Source: Macrosoma leucophasiata
Lineage: Eukaryota > Arthropoda > Insecta > Lepidoptera > Hedylidae
Assembly (NCBI GenBank): GCA_036365455.1
Contig: JAWQUS010000025.1
Coordinates: 21,612,001-21,676,000, forward strand
Direction: 5' to 3'
Length of the DNA: 64,000 nt
The notes under the pieces are model-generated. The model was not told the origin of the DNA and did no database searches. It saw nothing but the letters and a program-made list of their open reading frames with translations. The position numbers were made by a program, and so were the translations under genes. Shown piece after piece: positions 20,601 through 30,392 of this stretch. Position 1 is the first letter of the stretch. Every line of letters starts with the position of its first letter.

Positions 20601-20819
20601 CCGTCTACGCCGGTTTTGCTCCTGGAGCCGCCGGGCACTTGGGGCCTTTTCCTCGTCTGCATTTCCATCTTGGGGGGGTTTAGACCATAACCCGCCACGC
20701 TGGTCCAGTGCGTGTTGGCAGGTCGCCAGAGCCTCGTTTGTTATGTAGCAGGGTGCACCACGTGCAGGTGAGGTTGGCTTGGGTCTCGATGGTGTTGGTT
20801 GAGACCCCTTACACCCCCA
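17659..20819 (-). mobile_element. Full-length RTE-clade LINE with target duplication
   Basis: A 3161-bp non-LTR retrotransposon bounded by an 11-bp direct repeat TTCATTACCTT (17648-17658 and 20820-20830). The sense 5' end begins ATGGGGGTGTAAGG. The 3' end follows closely after the stop codon and finishes GGCTGATATGATG, the short terminus typical of RTE elements. There is no long poly(A) tail. It is inserted in an older dispersed repeat that resumes on both sides (flanks match the copy at 52,312-52,900). Length, single ORF and short 3' end all fit an intact RTE (BovB-like) element. Confidence 0.93.
17666..20668 (-). CDS. RTE retrotransposon endonuclease/reverse transcriptase
   Basis: An uninterrupted reading frame of about 1000 codons, taken from the first ATG (20668) after an upstream in-frame TAA; the frame is open to about 20,740. 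N-terminal third is an APE-like endonuclease with VTYNTRTL, GLSEVRR, VYAPTSAHPDD, MGDFNAKLG, EIDFI and GSDHRMV. The central reverse transcriptase shows APGEDGITTELL, RPISLLSHVYKLF, QAGFRKGYSTIDHI, FVDYEKAFDS, RGVRQGDVISPLLF, RFADDIIV (catalytic pair DD) and DDYVYLGHTI. The C-terminus has LRNEEIRRRTK-like and GHIARR motifs, ending VQQWTSYG. No RNase H domain, as usual for RTE. It nicks target DNA and copies its own RNA at the nick. No stop or frameshift is seen, so it may still be functional. Confidence 0.93.
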   Translation of the reverse strand: MEMQTRKRPQVPGGSRSKTGVDGRWSSSGARGAKNLRVSRFRQTTSACTTENRRRLSLVTYNTRTLRTDEKIAELEEELNKLHWDILGLSEVRREGEDTITLKSGNLFYYREGDQQSQGGVGFIVHKSLVNNIECITSVSSRVAYLILRISKRYSLKVIQVYAPTSAHPDDEVEAMYEDISRAIHTSKTYFTVVMGDFNAKLGKRCDNELRVGQFGCGNRNPRGQRLANFLEKEELFMMNSFFKKPPHRKWTWMSPDGSTKNEIDFIMTNKKHIFNDVSVIHRVKTGSDHRMVRGTLNLNIKIERSRLMKSTLRPTISHIQNPESFQLELKNRFACLEDCISVDDMNDRLVETVQSVGYKYFKTRRRNRPHKLTDQTLNLMAERRSMTLQTSDEAEKYRQLNRQIQQSLRHDIRSFNTKCVEETIERNKGSKVFARDLSIGQSRLMQLKTEDGSLASTKPEVLREIERFYGQLYTSVAQPASDLVRDPRAKLTRHYTEDIPDISLYEIRMALKQLKNNKAPGEDGITTELLQAGGSPLLKVLQKLFNSVLFEGTTPEAWNRGVVVLFFKKGDKALLKNYRPISLLSHVYKLFSRVITNRLARRFDDFQPPEQAGFRKGYSTIDHIHTLRQVIQKSEEYNRPLCLAFVDYEKAFDSVETWAVLQSLQRCHIDYRYIEVLKCLYKNATMSVRVQDQCTKAIPLQRGVRQGDVISPLLFTNAMEDAFKLLEWQGLGININGEYITHLRFADDIIVMAESLEDLSTMLEDLNRVSQRVGLKMNMDKTKVMFNNLVSPTPVSVGNSMLEVVDDYVYLGHTIQLGRSNFEKEVIRRIQLGWAAFGKLRSVFSSNIPQSLKTKVFNQCVLPVMTYGAETWSLTMGLVRKLQVTQRSMERAMLGVSLLDRIRNEEIRRRTKVADIAKQISKLKWQWAGHIARRTDSRWGRKVLEWRPRIGKRSVGRPPARWTDDLIKAAGTRWMHVASDRSAWRSLGEAYVQQWTSYG

Positions 20820-20929
20820 TTCATTACCTTAATCAAACCTAAAAACTTCGGAACCCTACAATGCCCGTGGCTCGTCACGCACTTGACCGGTTTTTTTTTT
20901 TCATTTTCAGTTAATTACGTTTGGATATT

Positions 20930-21110
20930 AGATTATTTATACTATTGGGTATTTAATTAATTCGAACCGCAGTCACGCCGCAAACATCACAAGCATGCGG
21001 TCCGAAAATCCCCACAAACCACAAACTGTCTATGGTATGCGCAATTTGCGTTAGGGCTATGTATATGTAGGAACCTCTTTATTAAATGTAATGCGTAATT
21101 ACAATTAAGC
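20930..21110 (+). pseudogene. Decayed copy of the 14.98-kb region
   Basis: GAACCGCAGTCACGCCGCAA and GGCTATGTATATGTAGGAAC match the candidate exon's upstream region; coding is lost after GAACCTCTTTATTAAATGT. Confidence 0.4.
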
Positions 21111-21278
21111 TATATTTCATAATATCATCAGCATTTCGGTTCTAATTCGAGAATAACTGGATAAACATACTGTGTAAGAAAATATTTTGAATGGCATATT
21201 TGTATCTGATAATATGCTACTCTTCTTGTTTGCACGTTTAAGACATTTGTTTGTAAAATTAAAGTTATAACTACGATG

Positions 21279-21552
21279 TCATGAAAGTGGCAAACAAGCA
21301 TGCAGTTCACATTGATGTTAAGTGATGACTGCAGACTCTAAACACTCAAACAAAGACCAGAGGTCAAAATGCAGATGCGCTACCACTCCTGAAGCCTAAG
21401 ATGTTATGCCTCTTTGCCGGAAATTACAGGGCCGTACATTACCACCTGACCGGAACACGATAGTGCTGAACACTACCATATAGCGGCAAGTATATTAGGT
21501 AATGCGGTGGTGCCTACGCCCGCGAGCTTCGTCACTGGAGCTCTACCACCAG
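21279..21552 (-). mobile_element. SINE-A
   Basis: Complete antisense copy, head CACTGGAGCTCTACCACCAG; tail not T-rich. Confidence 0.85.
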
Positions 21553-21629
21553 TGAATTTATTCTCTCCATAATAACATGAACAGTACAACATTATGTTAA
21601 TTGCAATACTACTAATATATATTGAAAGT

Positions 21630-21945
21630 CTATTGGCTGGAGCATAGAGCAACACGGGCCTCCGGTCGCGGCGGGCTGGAGGGGAGTAGCCATAGCGTTT
21701 ATTACCGATGCAAAACAGTCTGTCATTTTTTGCGGGGGGAAATGCGTGCGACACACACGCACACTACAAAAATCGTCTATTACTACGAAACTCACACCTT
21801 GACTTTAACAAAATACAGAAACAATTTCACGCACACATTCAAACATCTAGGCCACAGGTATAAGCCCATTTAGGCTTGTACTTTTACAGAGGGGAAAGCC
21901 TGCATATGGCTACTCCCCTCCGGTGTTGCTCTATGGGCTGGAGTG
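21630..21945. mobile_element. Imperfect inverted-repeat element
   Basis: Left GGCTGGAGCATAGAGCAACA and GAGGGGAGTAGCCATA correspond, inverted, to TATGGCTACTCCCCTCCGGT and GTTGCTCTATGGGCTGG near 21,905-21,945. A 20-bp insertion disturbs the left arm. Confidence 0.65.
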
Positions 21946-22526
21946 ACTGACTACCTGAACACGCAACAGACTCTTCAATATTGGCAACTACATCGACTTT
22001 TAAGGCCATAAGGCCTTAAAAGAAACAATAGTGCTTTTGTTTCATCAATAAACATAACATGACGATGTAAACAAGATACGCATCCCCTATAGCATTATTT
22101 ATTTACGGTAAACTATCTACTCGGTGCCCAACACGAGTTTGTGGTACGTGGCTAGGTTTTTGGATATTATATGTGCCTCTATAGCTCCTTATATTACGTG
22201 AAAATCTAACTGCCATGCATTATTTAGAGCGAGTGTGTACTCGTAGATGGTGTTATTTTGTACATAGCAAGGAAATTATAAGTGAATCAGTCTTTATACA
22301 TCATCTTGATAAAAACTAGACTTTACAGATATGTTGCCATTCCGAATACTTAAGATACTTACCCCCATCAAAGAATATACAGTAATACTTCGTACAGAAT
22401 GGACACTCTTTATCTTTTACCCAATCGAACCTCATTCCGCTCCAGTTTTAGGTGCATTTGAGATGCAATAAACACAAGCCGTGCATGAATTAACATAATC
22501 ATTCCCCAATTCTATGATGCATGGAA
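21946..22526. other. No feature recognised
   Basis: AT-rich, no coding seen. Confidence 0.5.
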
Positions 22527-22812
22527 TTTTTTTTTTTTGTTTTAATAGTGGCAAACAAGCATACAGTTCACATTGATGTTAAGTGATGACTGCAGCCTAT
22601 AGACACCCACACAATGACCAGAGGTAAAAATGCAGATGCGTTACCACTCCTAAGGCCTAAGGTGTTATGCCTCTGTGCCGGAAATTACAGGGCCGTACAT
22701 TACCACCTGACCGGAACACGATAGTGCTGAACACTACCATTTAGCGGCAAGTATATTAGGTAATGCGGTGGTGCCTACGCCCGCGAGCTCCGTCACTGGA
22801 GCTCTATCACCA
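22527..22812 (-). mobile_element. SINE-A
   Basis: Complete antisense copy with a T12 run at its 3' end (22,527-22,538). Confidence 0.85.
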
Positions 22813-23461
22813 GTAAATTTGCGTCGAATGTCGACATGTGGCCCTTTGAAATCACGAATTGTACATCTAACCAGAACATTATTTAAACATCACTCAAGAC
22901 AAAAATAATACACACTCGTCATCACAAAAAAACACGATTGATAGTTATTTCAAGATGAATATGAAAATGTAGTTTTATTACAATAAGTCCACATTTATTT
23001 ATTTTCAAGACCGTGTTACGTTTTCAAAATAAAATTGAATAACTCCTCATTTCAACTAAAACGCAAGAAATAAAGAAAGAAAGAAAAAGAAAATCTTTCG
23101 ATTAAGATTTAACAACCATTTTCGCGGTTTAGCGCAATTACTATTGGTTGCAGAGACTTGAAATTTGGTACAAGTATATACCTTTATCACGCCGACAAAG
23201 TGGTAGAATAAAGACATGAAAAAATAAATTATTTAGGGTACGTCCCCTACAGTAACGCGCGGATATTTTTTAATTTTCGTTTTCTATTTAGTGTCTATTC
23301 AGTGTGGGATATCGTTGAATAGGTCTTTTAATATTAGGGGTGTGTAAATGCCATTTTTCGATATAGTTAACTGTTAAAGACTTATTAAGCTTTAAAGTGC
23401 TAATTTTCGTTAAAGTCAAGTGTCCTCCCTCCCCCTCTACCAAGTAAACTATATAACGAAG

Positions 23462-23656
23462 CTAGCGATCCGCCCCGGCTTTGCCCGCGCTGCTCCTCTA
23501 TAAGTCATAGCGTGATGATGATAGCCTATAGCCTTCCTCAATAAATGGGTTATTTAACACTGAAAGAACTTTTCAAATCGGATCAGTAGTTCCTGAGATT
23601 AGCGCTTTTAAGCAAACAAATAAACCAACTCTTCAGCTTTATTATATTAGTATAGA
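23462..23656 (-). mobile_element. Helitron-like element
   Basis: Minus strand A|TCTATACTAATATAATAAAG to GGGGCGGATCGCTAG; 195 bp. The flank at the CTAG end is C rather than T. Confidence 0.65.
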
Positions 23657-23713
23657 TTAAAAGGAAAACTATCACACTTAAGTTGGCTTTACAAGTGTGC
23701 GAGTAATAATCTG

Positions 23714-23958
23714 ACGACCCGGTTAGTCTAGGGGTGTGAGATGACCGTTTGATTAGAAGGGTCGCGGGTTCGATCCCCGCACCGGGGCAAATATTTGTAT
23801 GGTTTACAGATATTTGTTTCGGGTCTGGGTGTTTTTGTATATGTGTTGTATGTGTTCAACGGCACCCACGACACAGGTGGGTGCCGTTGAACACATACGT
23901 TATAGGTATAAACCTACTGTGGGGCTGTGAGTGTAAGCGTATTTTATTTTATTTTAAT
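23714..23958 (+). mobile_element. SINE-C with internal snap-back inversion
   Basis: Head TGACGACCCGGTTAGTCTAG and B-box GGGTTCGATCCCC. The middle contains a perfect 21-bp inverted repeat (23,848-23,868 and 23,878-23,898, 9-nt loop), which duplicates GTTCAACGGCACCCA in inverted form. Inserted in the old dispersed repeat at 23.1-24.1 kb. Confidence 0.8.
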
Positions 23959-24296
23959 CTACCAATCGAAAAAATAGTAAATTTTGAAGAACTCCATAAA
24001 AAACATTTTTTTTTTCATAACATTATTCAAACCTACAAACTACGGAACCCTACTCTACGCGTGGCCCGACACGCACTTGACCGGTTTTTTATACTTCACA
24101 AAGATTCTAACCCTACCCCATTCCGCAACTAATACCTTACTCACTTAACAATATTTTATCATAATAACAAGACAAGGCACGTCACTAGAGATCATCCAGA
24201 TATAACTACTATATAATGAAATGAACCTTTGCCATTCCCCAAAGAGCAAACTCGACACGATATCAAAATAATTTAGGTCACAACTAGGTTTCCGAT

Positions 24297-25288
24297 TTAT
24301 GCAAACGTTTTCTAACATTTAGTGGAAGTCCCAAATAAATAAAACACCCTTTGCAGAAAACAAGTAAACAAAGTGAAGCTTTCCAGAACTCTGTTGTTAT
24401 ACCTTTTCAAATATACAGCAGGTATTAAAATGAAATGTTTGTCAAAAACTTTGATGATCCCCTTGAGAGCGATACAAGGTGTTTAAGATAAAGTTCGCGC
24501 AAGCATAAGTTTTGTAGTTCTGGCAATTTTCCCGTTTGCGTTTCATATTAAGACCCGACGATAACTACGCTACTAAATAATCTAATTAACGTTTTAGGGT
24601 TTCGTATCCAAAAAGCTAAAAATGGCAAACTAATGGATTCCGTCTGTCTGTCTGTCAGTCTTTTTTTATGTTATGAAGGTGGCAAAACAAGCATGCAGTT
24701 CACATTGATATTAAGTGATGACTGCAGCCTATAGACACCAACACAAAGACCAGATCAAAATGCAGATGCGTTACCACTCTCTGTGCCGGAAATTACAGGG
24801 CCATACATTACCACCTGACCGGAACACGATAGTGCTGAACACTACCATTTAGCGGCATGTATAATTAGGTAATGCGGTGGTGCCTACGCCCGCGAGCTCT
24901 GTCACTGGAAGTACAACCGCCAGTTAAAAAAAAAAGTTAAAATTTTATGCAAACGTTTTCTAGCATTTTATGGAAGTCCCAAATAAATAAAACACCCTTG
25001 CAGAAAACAAGAAGCTTTCCAGAACTCTGTTATTATACCTCTTCAAATATACAGGAGGTATTCAAATGAAGTGTTTATCAAAAACTTTGATGATCCCCTT
25101 GAGAGCGATACAAGGTGTTTAAGATAAAGTTCGCGCAAGCATAAGTTTTGTAGTTCTGGCAATTTTCCCGTTTGCGTTTCATATTAAAACCCGACGATTA
25201 CTACGCTACTAAATAATCTTATTACCATTTTAGGGTTTCGTATCCAAAGTGCTAAAAACGGCACCCTAATGGATTTTGTGTGTCTGTC
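24297..25288. repeat. Tandem block A (two copies around S1)
   Basis: A1 24,297-24,660 and A2 24,945-25,288 match over about 345 bp (for example TATGCAAACGTTTTCTA, AACTTTGATGATCCCCTTGA, AGTTCTGGCAATTTTCCCGT) with scattered substitutions and small indels. Each is followed by a SINE-A copy. Confidence 0.88.
24661..24922 (-). mobile_element. SINE-A, part of tandem duplication (S1)
   Basis: Antisense copy with the private variant GAAGGTGGCAAAACAAGC, shared only with the copy at 25,289. Missing about 20 bp around the GAGGCCTAAGG region. Confidence 0.85.
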
Positions 25289-25490
25289 TTCTTTTATGTG
25301 ATGAAGGTGGCAAAACAAGCATGCAGTTTACATTGATGTTAAGTGATGACTGCAGCCTATAGACACCCACACCAAGACCATGGTCAAAATGCAGATGTGT
25401 TACCACTCCTGAAGCTTAAGGTTATGCCTCTGTGCCAAAAATTACAGGGCCTACGCCCGCGAGCTCCGTCACTGGTGCTCTACCACCAGT
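25289..25490 (-). mobile_element. SINE-A, part of tandem duplication (S2)
   Basis: Same private variant as S1. An internal deletion joins AAAATTACAGGGCC to TACGCCCGCGAG. Confidence 0.85.
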
Positions 25491-26235
25491 AAGTTTTTAT
25501 ATTCCATTTTATACACTCAAGCTCTCTCGCGTTTAAATACGCAACAGATAGCATTGTGGTAACCGCTAATCTTACAAAGATCTTACAGTATACAAACAAC
25601 CGCAATTTAAAACCACTCTTACTTGGCGAACTAAACGCATACATTGTAAACTTGACACGTACATATATGAAATAAGAATGATATAAGAAACAAGCGGCCC
25701 GACCCGGCTTCGCACGGCTGCAATGTTACATTTTTTTATGTAATGGAAGTTGCAAACAAGCATACAGTTCACATTGATGTTAAGTGATGACTGCAGCCTA
25801 TAGACACCCACATGAAGACAAAGTCAAAATGCAGATGCGTTACCTCTCCTGAGGCCCAAGGTATCATGCCTCCGTGCCGGAAATTACAGGGCCGTACATT
25901 ACCACCCGACCGGAACACGATAGTGCTGAACACTACCATTTAGCGGCAAGTAAATTAGGTAATGCGATAGTGCATACGCCCGCGAGCTCCGTCACTGGAG
26001 CTCTACCAGTAAGTATTTATATTCAATTTTATACACTCAAGCTCTCTCGCGTTTAAATACGCAACAGATAGCATTATGGTAACCGCTAATCTTACAAAGT
26101 TCATACAGTATACAAACAACCGCAATTTAAAACCACTCTCACTAGGCGAACTAAACGCATACATTGTAAACTTGACACGTTATTTAATAAACTAGCGTCC
26201 CGCCCCGGCTCCGCACGGCTGCAATAATACCTACA
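25491..26235. repeat. Tandem block B (two copies around S3)
   Basis: B1 25,491-25,730 and B2 26,008-26,225 share ATTTTATACACTCAAGCTCT, AACCGCTAATCTTACAAAG and TAAACGCATACATTGTAAAC, and end in a CCCGGCTTCGCACGGCTGCAAT Helitron-like end (quoted here as CCGGCTTCGCACGGC). A diverged inverted copy lies at about 26,918-27,076. Confidence 0.85.
25731..26010 (-). mobile_element. SINE-A, part of tandem duplication (S3)
   Basis: Complete antisense copy with T7 end; followed by the second copy of block B. Confidence 0.85.
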
Positions 26236-26262
26236 TTACTACTATCATAATAAAATAAGGCT

Positions 26263-26540
26263 ACTGTCTCAGTAGCCTAGTGGTAGCAGGCCACTACTAC
26301 TACGCTGGAGGTTCTGGGTTCGATTCCCTGGTCGGGGGCTATCAGAGATAACGGTTTAAAATCCTTTATCTCTGGTTCTATTGGGATTTTTCCATTTTCT
26401 GGAAGTTTCCCAGTACCTCGGAGTTTGGTAATGTGTCTAGAGATGGCAACAGACTCGCCACCTGTTTCATGGGCCACAAACGTAACCGGCGAATCGTGGG
26501 TGTTTGCATGTATTTGAATGCATGCATTTACCTATCCACC
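26263..26540 (+). mobile_element. SINE-B, 3'-truncated
   Basis: tRNA head and body present; it stops at CATGCATTTACC, just before the LINE-like tail. Confidence 0.8.
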
Positions 26541-26560
26541 ATTACCTTTTTATAATAAAA

Positions 26561-26745
26561 CTAGCGGCCCGCCCCGGCTTCGCCCGCGCTGCTCTGCTCC
26601 TATTAGTCATAGCGTAATGTAAGCTATCCTATCTCTCAAGTTGGATCGAACTGCACATGGTGTGCGAATTTTATTATAATCGGTTAAGTGGTTTAGGAGT
26701 CCATTGAGGACAAACATTGTGACACGAGATTTTTATATATTAAGA
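26561..26745 (-). mobile_element. Helitron-like element
   Basis: Minus strand A|TCTTAATATATAAAAATCTC to GGGGCGGGCCGCTAG|T; 185 bp, both ends canonical. Confidence 0.7.
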
Positions 26746-26917
26746 TAAAGCCTGTGCACACTTGAATAGTGTAGCTTTCTGATCATAAATTTGTATGATC
26801 AGTTCAGTATTTTAAAAAATTAGCCCCGACAAACAAATAAACGATCAAAGTTACAAACTTTACTTCTTTATTATATTGTCGTCGTGTGCAATATGCCTTA
26901 TTGAGCATTTAAATAAT

Positions 26918-27076
26918 AACATAAACCCTTGCGAGGCAAGTTTACTACGTATGCGTTTAATAGCGCGAAGTACGAGTGCTTTTAAATTGTGGTTGCTTGT
27001 TCTGTCTGAAATTTGAAAGATTAGCGGTTACTTCATTGATATCTGTTAGTTGTTTTAACGTGAAAGCTTGTATGTG
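26918..27076 (-). repeat. Diverged inverted copy of block B
   Basis: Reverse complement aligns with block B through AACCGCTAATCTT, ACAATTTAAAAGCACTC and TTAAACGCATACG. Confidence 0.65.
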
Positions 27077-27094
27077 ATATGAAAGGACTATAAT

Positions 27095-28033
27095 GTATGT
27101 ATGTATCTTCACGCCAGGTCCCTAACGGGGTAGGCAGAGAGTGTAGAGCGCCAGACATCCCGGTTCTGACAAACCTCTCGTGCCTCGTCTACTTTCATCA
27201 TTCTCTTCATACATGCACGCCGATTCCTAAGACTTTTGACACCACCATCAGACAGAACTCGACCTATTTGGTCATGGTAGGTCAGCCTTGGTCTTCCTAG
27301 GCCTCTGCAACCATCCACATTCGCATTGTATATCTGTTTAGTCATTCGCTCATTCGACATTCTTTCTATATGCCCGAACCATCGGAGCATGCCTTTTTTC
27401 ATTTTTACACCGATACTATCATTCACACAAAGTCTCTTTCTTACATCTTCATTACGAACGCGATCGGTGAGTGATACACCGCAGATCTTGCGCAAAGATC
27501 TCATCTCGACCGCGTTCAACTTACTTTCATGCTCTTTCCTGCATACCCAGCTCTCGCTTCCATATAAAAGCGTTGGAGTAAGTACAGCATTATGTACGGC
27601 TAGTCGAGCCCGCTGGCTGAGATGTTTAGATTCTAGTAGCTTACCCAACGCTCCATTCACGCAATTCCCAGCAAGCACTCTTCTTTCTATGTCAGTGGTG
27701 TACCTACCATCCTTGCTAAAAGCACATCCAAGATATACAATTTCATCAACCTGTTCTAACACTGCATCATCTACTACTACCCTTGCATTTGTTCTCTGTT
27801 CATCTCTTTCAAATACTAATACTTTAGTTTTATCCACATTCAATTGTAAGCCTTTCTCCATACAATCCTCTTTCATGACTGTGACTAGTGCTTGTAGCCC
27901 AGATGGTGTAGAGCTAACAATTACCGCATCATCTGCGTAAAGCAGACAGTTCACCACCAAGTCACCCATACGCACTCCCACATCCATCAACTTCACCCTC
28001 TGGAGGCATTTGTCCAGATATATAATAAACAGC
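27095..28033 (-). mobile_element. 5'-truncated RTE-like LINE, second lineage
   Basis: A 939-bp LINE 3' end flanked by CTATAAT on both sides (27,088-27,094 and 28,034-28,040). The sense 3' terminus reads CCCGTTAGGGACCTGGCGTG then AAGATACATAC. Its reading frame is open from the truncation point to the stop. The tail differs from the 17.7-kb RTE, so it is a separate family. Shorter copies lie at 48,798-49,019 and about 63,130-63,300. Confidence 0.88.
27109..28032 (-). pseudogene. C-terminal reverse transcriptase fragment
   Basis: One open frame of about 308 codons: CLLYADDAVIVSS (catalytic YADD), LQLNVDKTKVLVF, EIVYLGCAFSKDGRYTTDIE, LLYGSESWVCRKEHESKLNA, SLRKICGVSLTDRVRNEDVR, MLRWFGHIERMSNERMTKQI and a C-terminus DVWRSTLSAYPVRDLA. 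These are RTE-group motifs, although fingers, palm N-terminus and endonuclease are missing because of 5' truncation. No internal stops, so insertion is fairly recent. Confidence 0.88.
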
Positions 28034-28193
28034 CTATAATAATATATTGTATCTATGCTATGCACATATAATTAACAAGATAATACAAGCGCCATAAACG
28101 AGTGAAAGTGATGCCTCAAATTGGTGTCTCTGACAGTATTCGACACCAATTCCAGTGATCTGTCATACTTGTCATATACACAAATATAAAAGA

Positions 28194-28366
28194 CTAGCTG
28201 TTGCCCGCGGATTCGCCCGCGTGGATGTTGTTTAAATAGTAGCCTATGTTCTTTCTCAAAGTCAAATTCAAAGTCAAATTTCATTAAAATCGGTTCAGTC
28301 TTTTGACGTGAAAAGGTAACAAACAGACAGACGGAGTTACTTTCGCATTAATAATATTAGTAGGTA
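28194..28366 (-). mobile_element. Helitron-like element, short
   Basis: Same 3' end as the 6.9-kb copy (GGCAACAGCTAG|T) and the same CTACTAATATTATTAATGCG start; the middle is deleted. Confidence 0.65.
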
Positions 28367-28648
28367 TAACGAAACAAAAGAATGTATTTTGAACACAACA
28401 GAACCTTTCCTCGCTCATTTTACCAAAAAACCATAAGAACTCAATTAGATTTGATGATTTTTTAAGGCGCATATAAACCCTGGAGGGTCCCAGGTCTAGG
28501 CTCAAAATTGAATCTGGTCACTGGTGCTGGGATAATGTCCCATAGCGTCCAGAGTAAACCTACGAAATATGATAGATTCCTCAGAGAAAAAACATGACCA
28601 AACAAAAACAACATACCTTAACTGGTAGCTTAGCTGTGCATCTACCTA
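28367..28648. other. No feature recognised
   Basis: No coding, no repeat shared with the rest of the window. Confidence 0.5.
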
Positions 28649-28718
28649 TGTATAACGAAATTAAAAGGAGACCAAATGTATTTTACTCGAAAATTTCGAA
28701 CAAGTCCATTGAAAATAT

Positions 28719-30302
28719 CTAAGGCAGTGGAATGTGATGAAGTCAGTAGAACTATGGTATTTCTTATTCTTGACTGTTTGCTACCTACTCTTACGCATAT
28801 AATCAACTTTTCCCTATAGACTGCTGATTTTCCTTCAATTTGGCGTGAAGCTTTTATTATCCCTCTACCTAAAACCTCTGTACCCATTCTAGTTAGTCAT
28901 TTTCGCCCTATCGCGATTCTTCCGTTCCTCTCAAAAGTTTGAGAAGCTATAGTTCATAAGCAATTCTCCATGTTTATTTTCCAAAACAATTTTATTTCAG
29001 AATATCAATCCGGTTTTCGCCCTGGCCACAGCACATCCACTGACCTTCTCAAAGTAATTGAGGATATTAGATCCGGTATGGAACATGGTCAACTCATTGT
29101 TCTACTATTAATTGATTTTTCAAACGCTTTCAATACCATTGATCATGACATCTTACTCGCGATTCTCTCACACGTAGGGACTTCATCCCTGGTGCAGGAA
29201 TGGTTCTCGTCTTATCTTCGTGGTCGTCAGCAGGCGGTGCGCAATAGTCAAGAACTTTCTGACTGGTGTAGCCTTGCGACTGGCGTACCACAAGGCGGAA
29301 TACTCTCTCCTCTCCTTTTTGCTATATTCATCAATGTTCTTACTTCTTATCTTCCTGGCTCTTACCATCTGTATGCGGATGATTTGCAAATTTACGCCCA
29401 AGCTGATTCTTCCAGTCTTAACGAGGCCATTTGTAACGTGAATAACGATCTTATCGCAATTTCAGAATGGTCGCGTAAATTTGGCATTCCAGTTAATATA
29501 AATAAATGTCGGGAAATAAATATTGGTAGCAATCATCATATAAAAAAAATGGATTTTAGTAATTTACCGCCAGTATTATTCGAAAATACAAACATTCCTT
29601 TTTCAAGTTGTGTCAAAAATTTAGGTTTGTATGTGGATTCTTGTCTAAATTGGAATACAAGTAACATCAATCAGCCAAAACACCATCGCCTCGCTGCGCT
29701 CTCTTTACAGGCTGAAAAACTTTTTACCTTCCAGTACCAAAACCATTCTCGTGCAATCTCTTGTTGTCCCTATGATCGATTACGCAGATGTTTGTTGCGC
29801 AAACATGTCCCAACAACTTTTCGCTATTACAGCAATAAAACTCTGGAACAAGCTACCCCTTGACATTCGGAAATCTACTAGCAAATTTATCTTCAAGCGA
29901 AGAACTAAAGATTTTCTTTTGGCGTCCCTTAAATAATACCTTTTTCATACATTAATTTCGTCACAGCTCTATGTATTTATTATAAGTTATATTTATTATT
30001 AGTATTTATATTTACGTATTTATTATATATGGTATATATTTATTTATTGTATAATAATATTTATTATTAATCTATTCAAGTGTATTTATTTTTGTAGAGT
30101 CATTACTTTATTTACGTTTTGTATATTTATATAAATTAATATTGTTAGTTTTGTAATAACTATCATTGGTTATTTATCTTGCACCTCTACATTTTCTTTT
30201 CTCACAACCCCAAGGTTGACTGTTAGAGAATGCCTAGTGGCATTAAGTCCGCCATATGTATAAATTACATAGAAGTGTAAATAAATAAATAAATGAATAA
30301 TA
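28719..30302 (+). mobile_element. 5'-truncated CR1/L2-like LINE
   Basis: About 1.58 kb, flanked by AAAATAT (28,712-28,718 and 30,303-30,309), with a 3' end CTAGTGGCATTAAGTCCGCC followed by a (TAAA)n-type tail. It interrupts the same dispersed repeat that carries the 17.7-kb RTE. Confidence 0.85.
28810..29936 (+). pseudogene. CR1/L2-like reverse transcriptase, broken
   Basis: Reading starts WREAFIIPLPKTSVP with an in-frame TGA near 28,940, then is open from 28,970: YQSGFRPGHSTSTDLLK, LLIDFSNAFNTIDHD, TGVPQGGILSPLLFAIF and YHLYADDLQIYAQADS (catalytic YADD). The last part shifts frame (29,751-29,936) with AIKLWNKLPLDIRKSTSKF. An internal deletion removes part of the thumb/connection region. Endonuclease is missing through 5' truncation. 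Confidence 0.87.
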
Positions 30303-30392
30303 AAAATATTAATCTATTTTTTTCATTACATCTCTTACTCTGTAACTACGGAACCCTAAACTGCGCGTGGCCCGACATGCACTTGACCGGTT

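Larger units (their letters stand above)
16655..20892 (-). repeat. Old dispersed repeat split by RTE and an inverted-repeat insert
   Basis: Minus-strand copy of the repeat family that begins AAACCGGTCAAGTGCG and ends near a GTCTGTCTGTCCGT run. Pieces are 16,655-16,785, 17,277-17,650 and 20,831-20,892. The first gap (16,817-17,276) holds an inverted-repeat segment and the second holds the RTE. Other copies: 23,118-24,093, 28,649-30,392 and 52,312-52,900. Confidence 0.7.
23118..24093 (-). repeat. Same dispersed repeat, with Helitron-like and SINE-C inserts
   Basis: Antisense pieces 23,118-23,461, 23,657-23,713 and 23,959-24,093, ending GGCCCGACACGCACTTGACC. Inserts at 23,462-23,656 and 23,714-23,958. 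Confidence 0.75.
28649..30392 (-). repeat. Same dispersed repeat, split by CR1/L2-like LINE
   Basis: 28,649-28,718 and 30,303-30,392 (TACGGAACCCTAAACTGCGC, ending GACATGCACTTGACCGG) flank the LINE. Confidence 0.75.

Noticed and set aside
27326..27940. 204-codon plus-strand frame
   Set aside because: Antisense shadow of the RTE-like reverse transcriptase.
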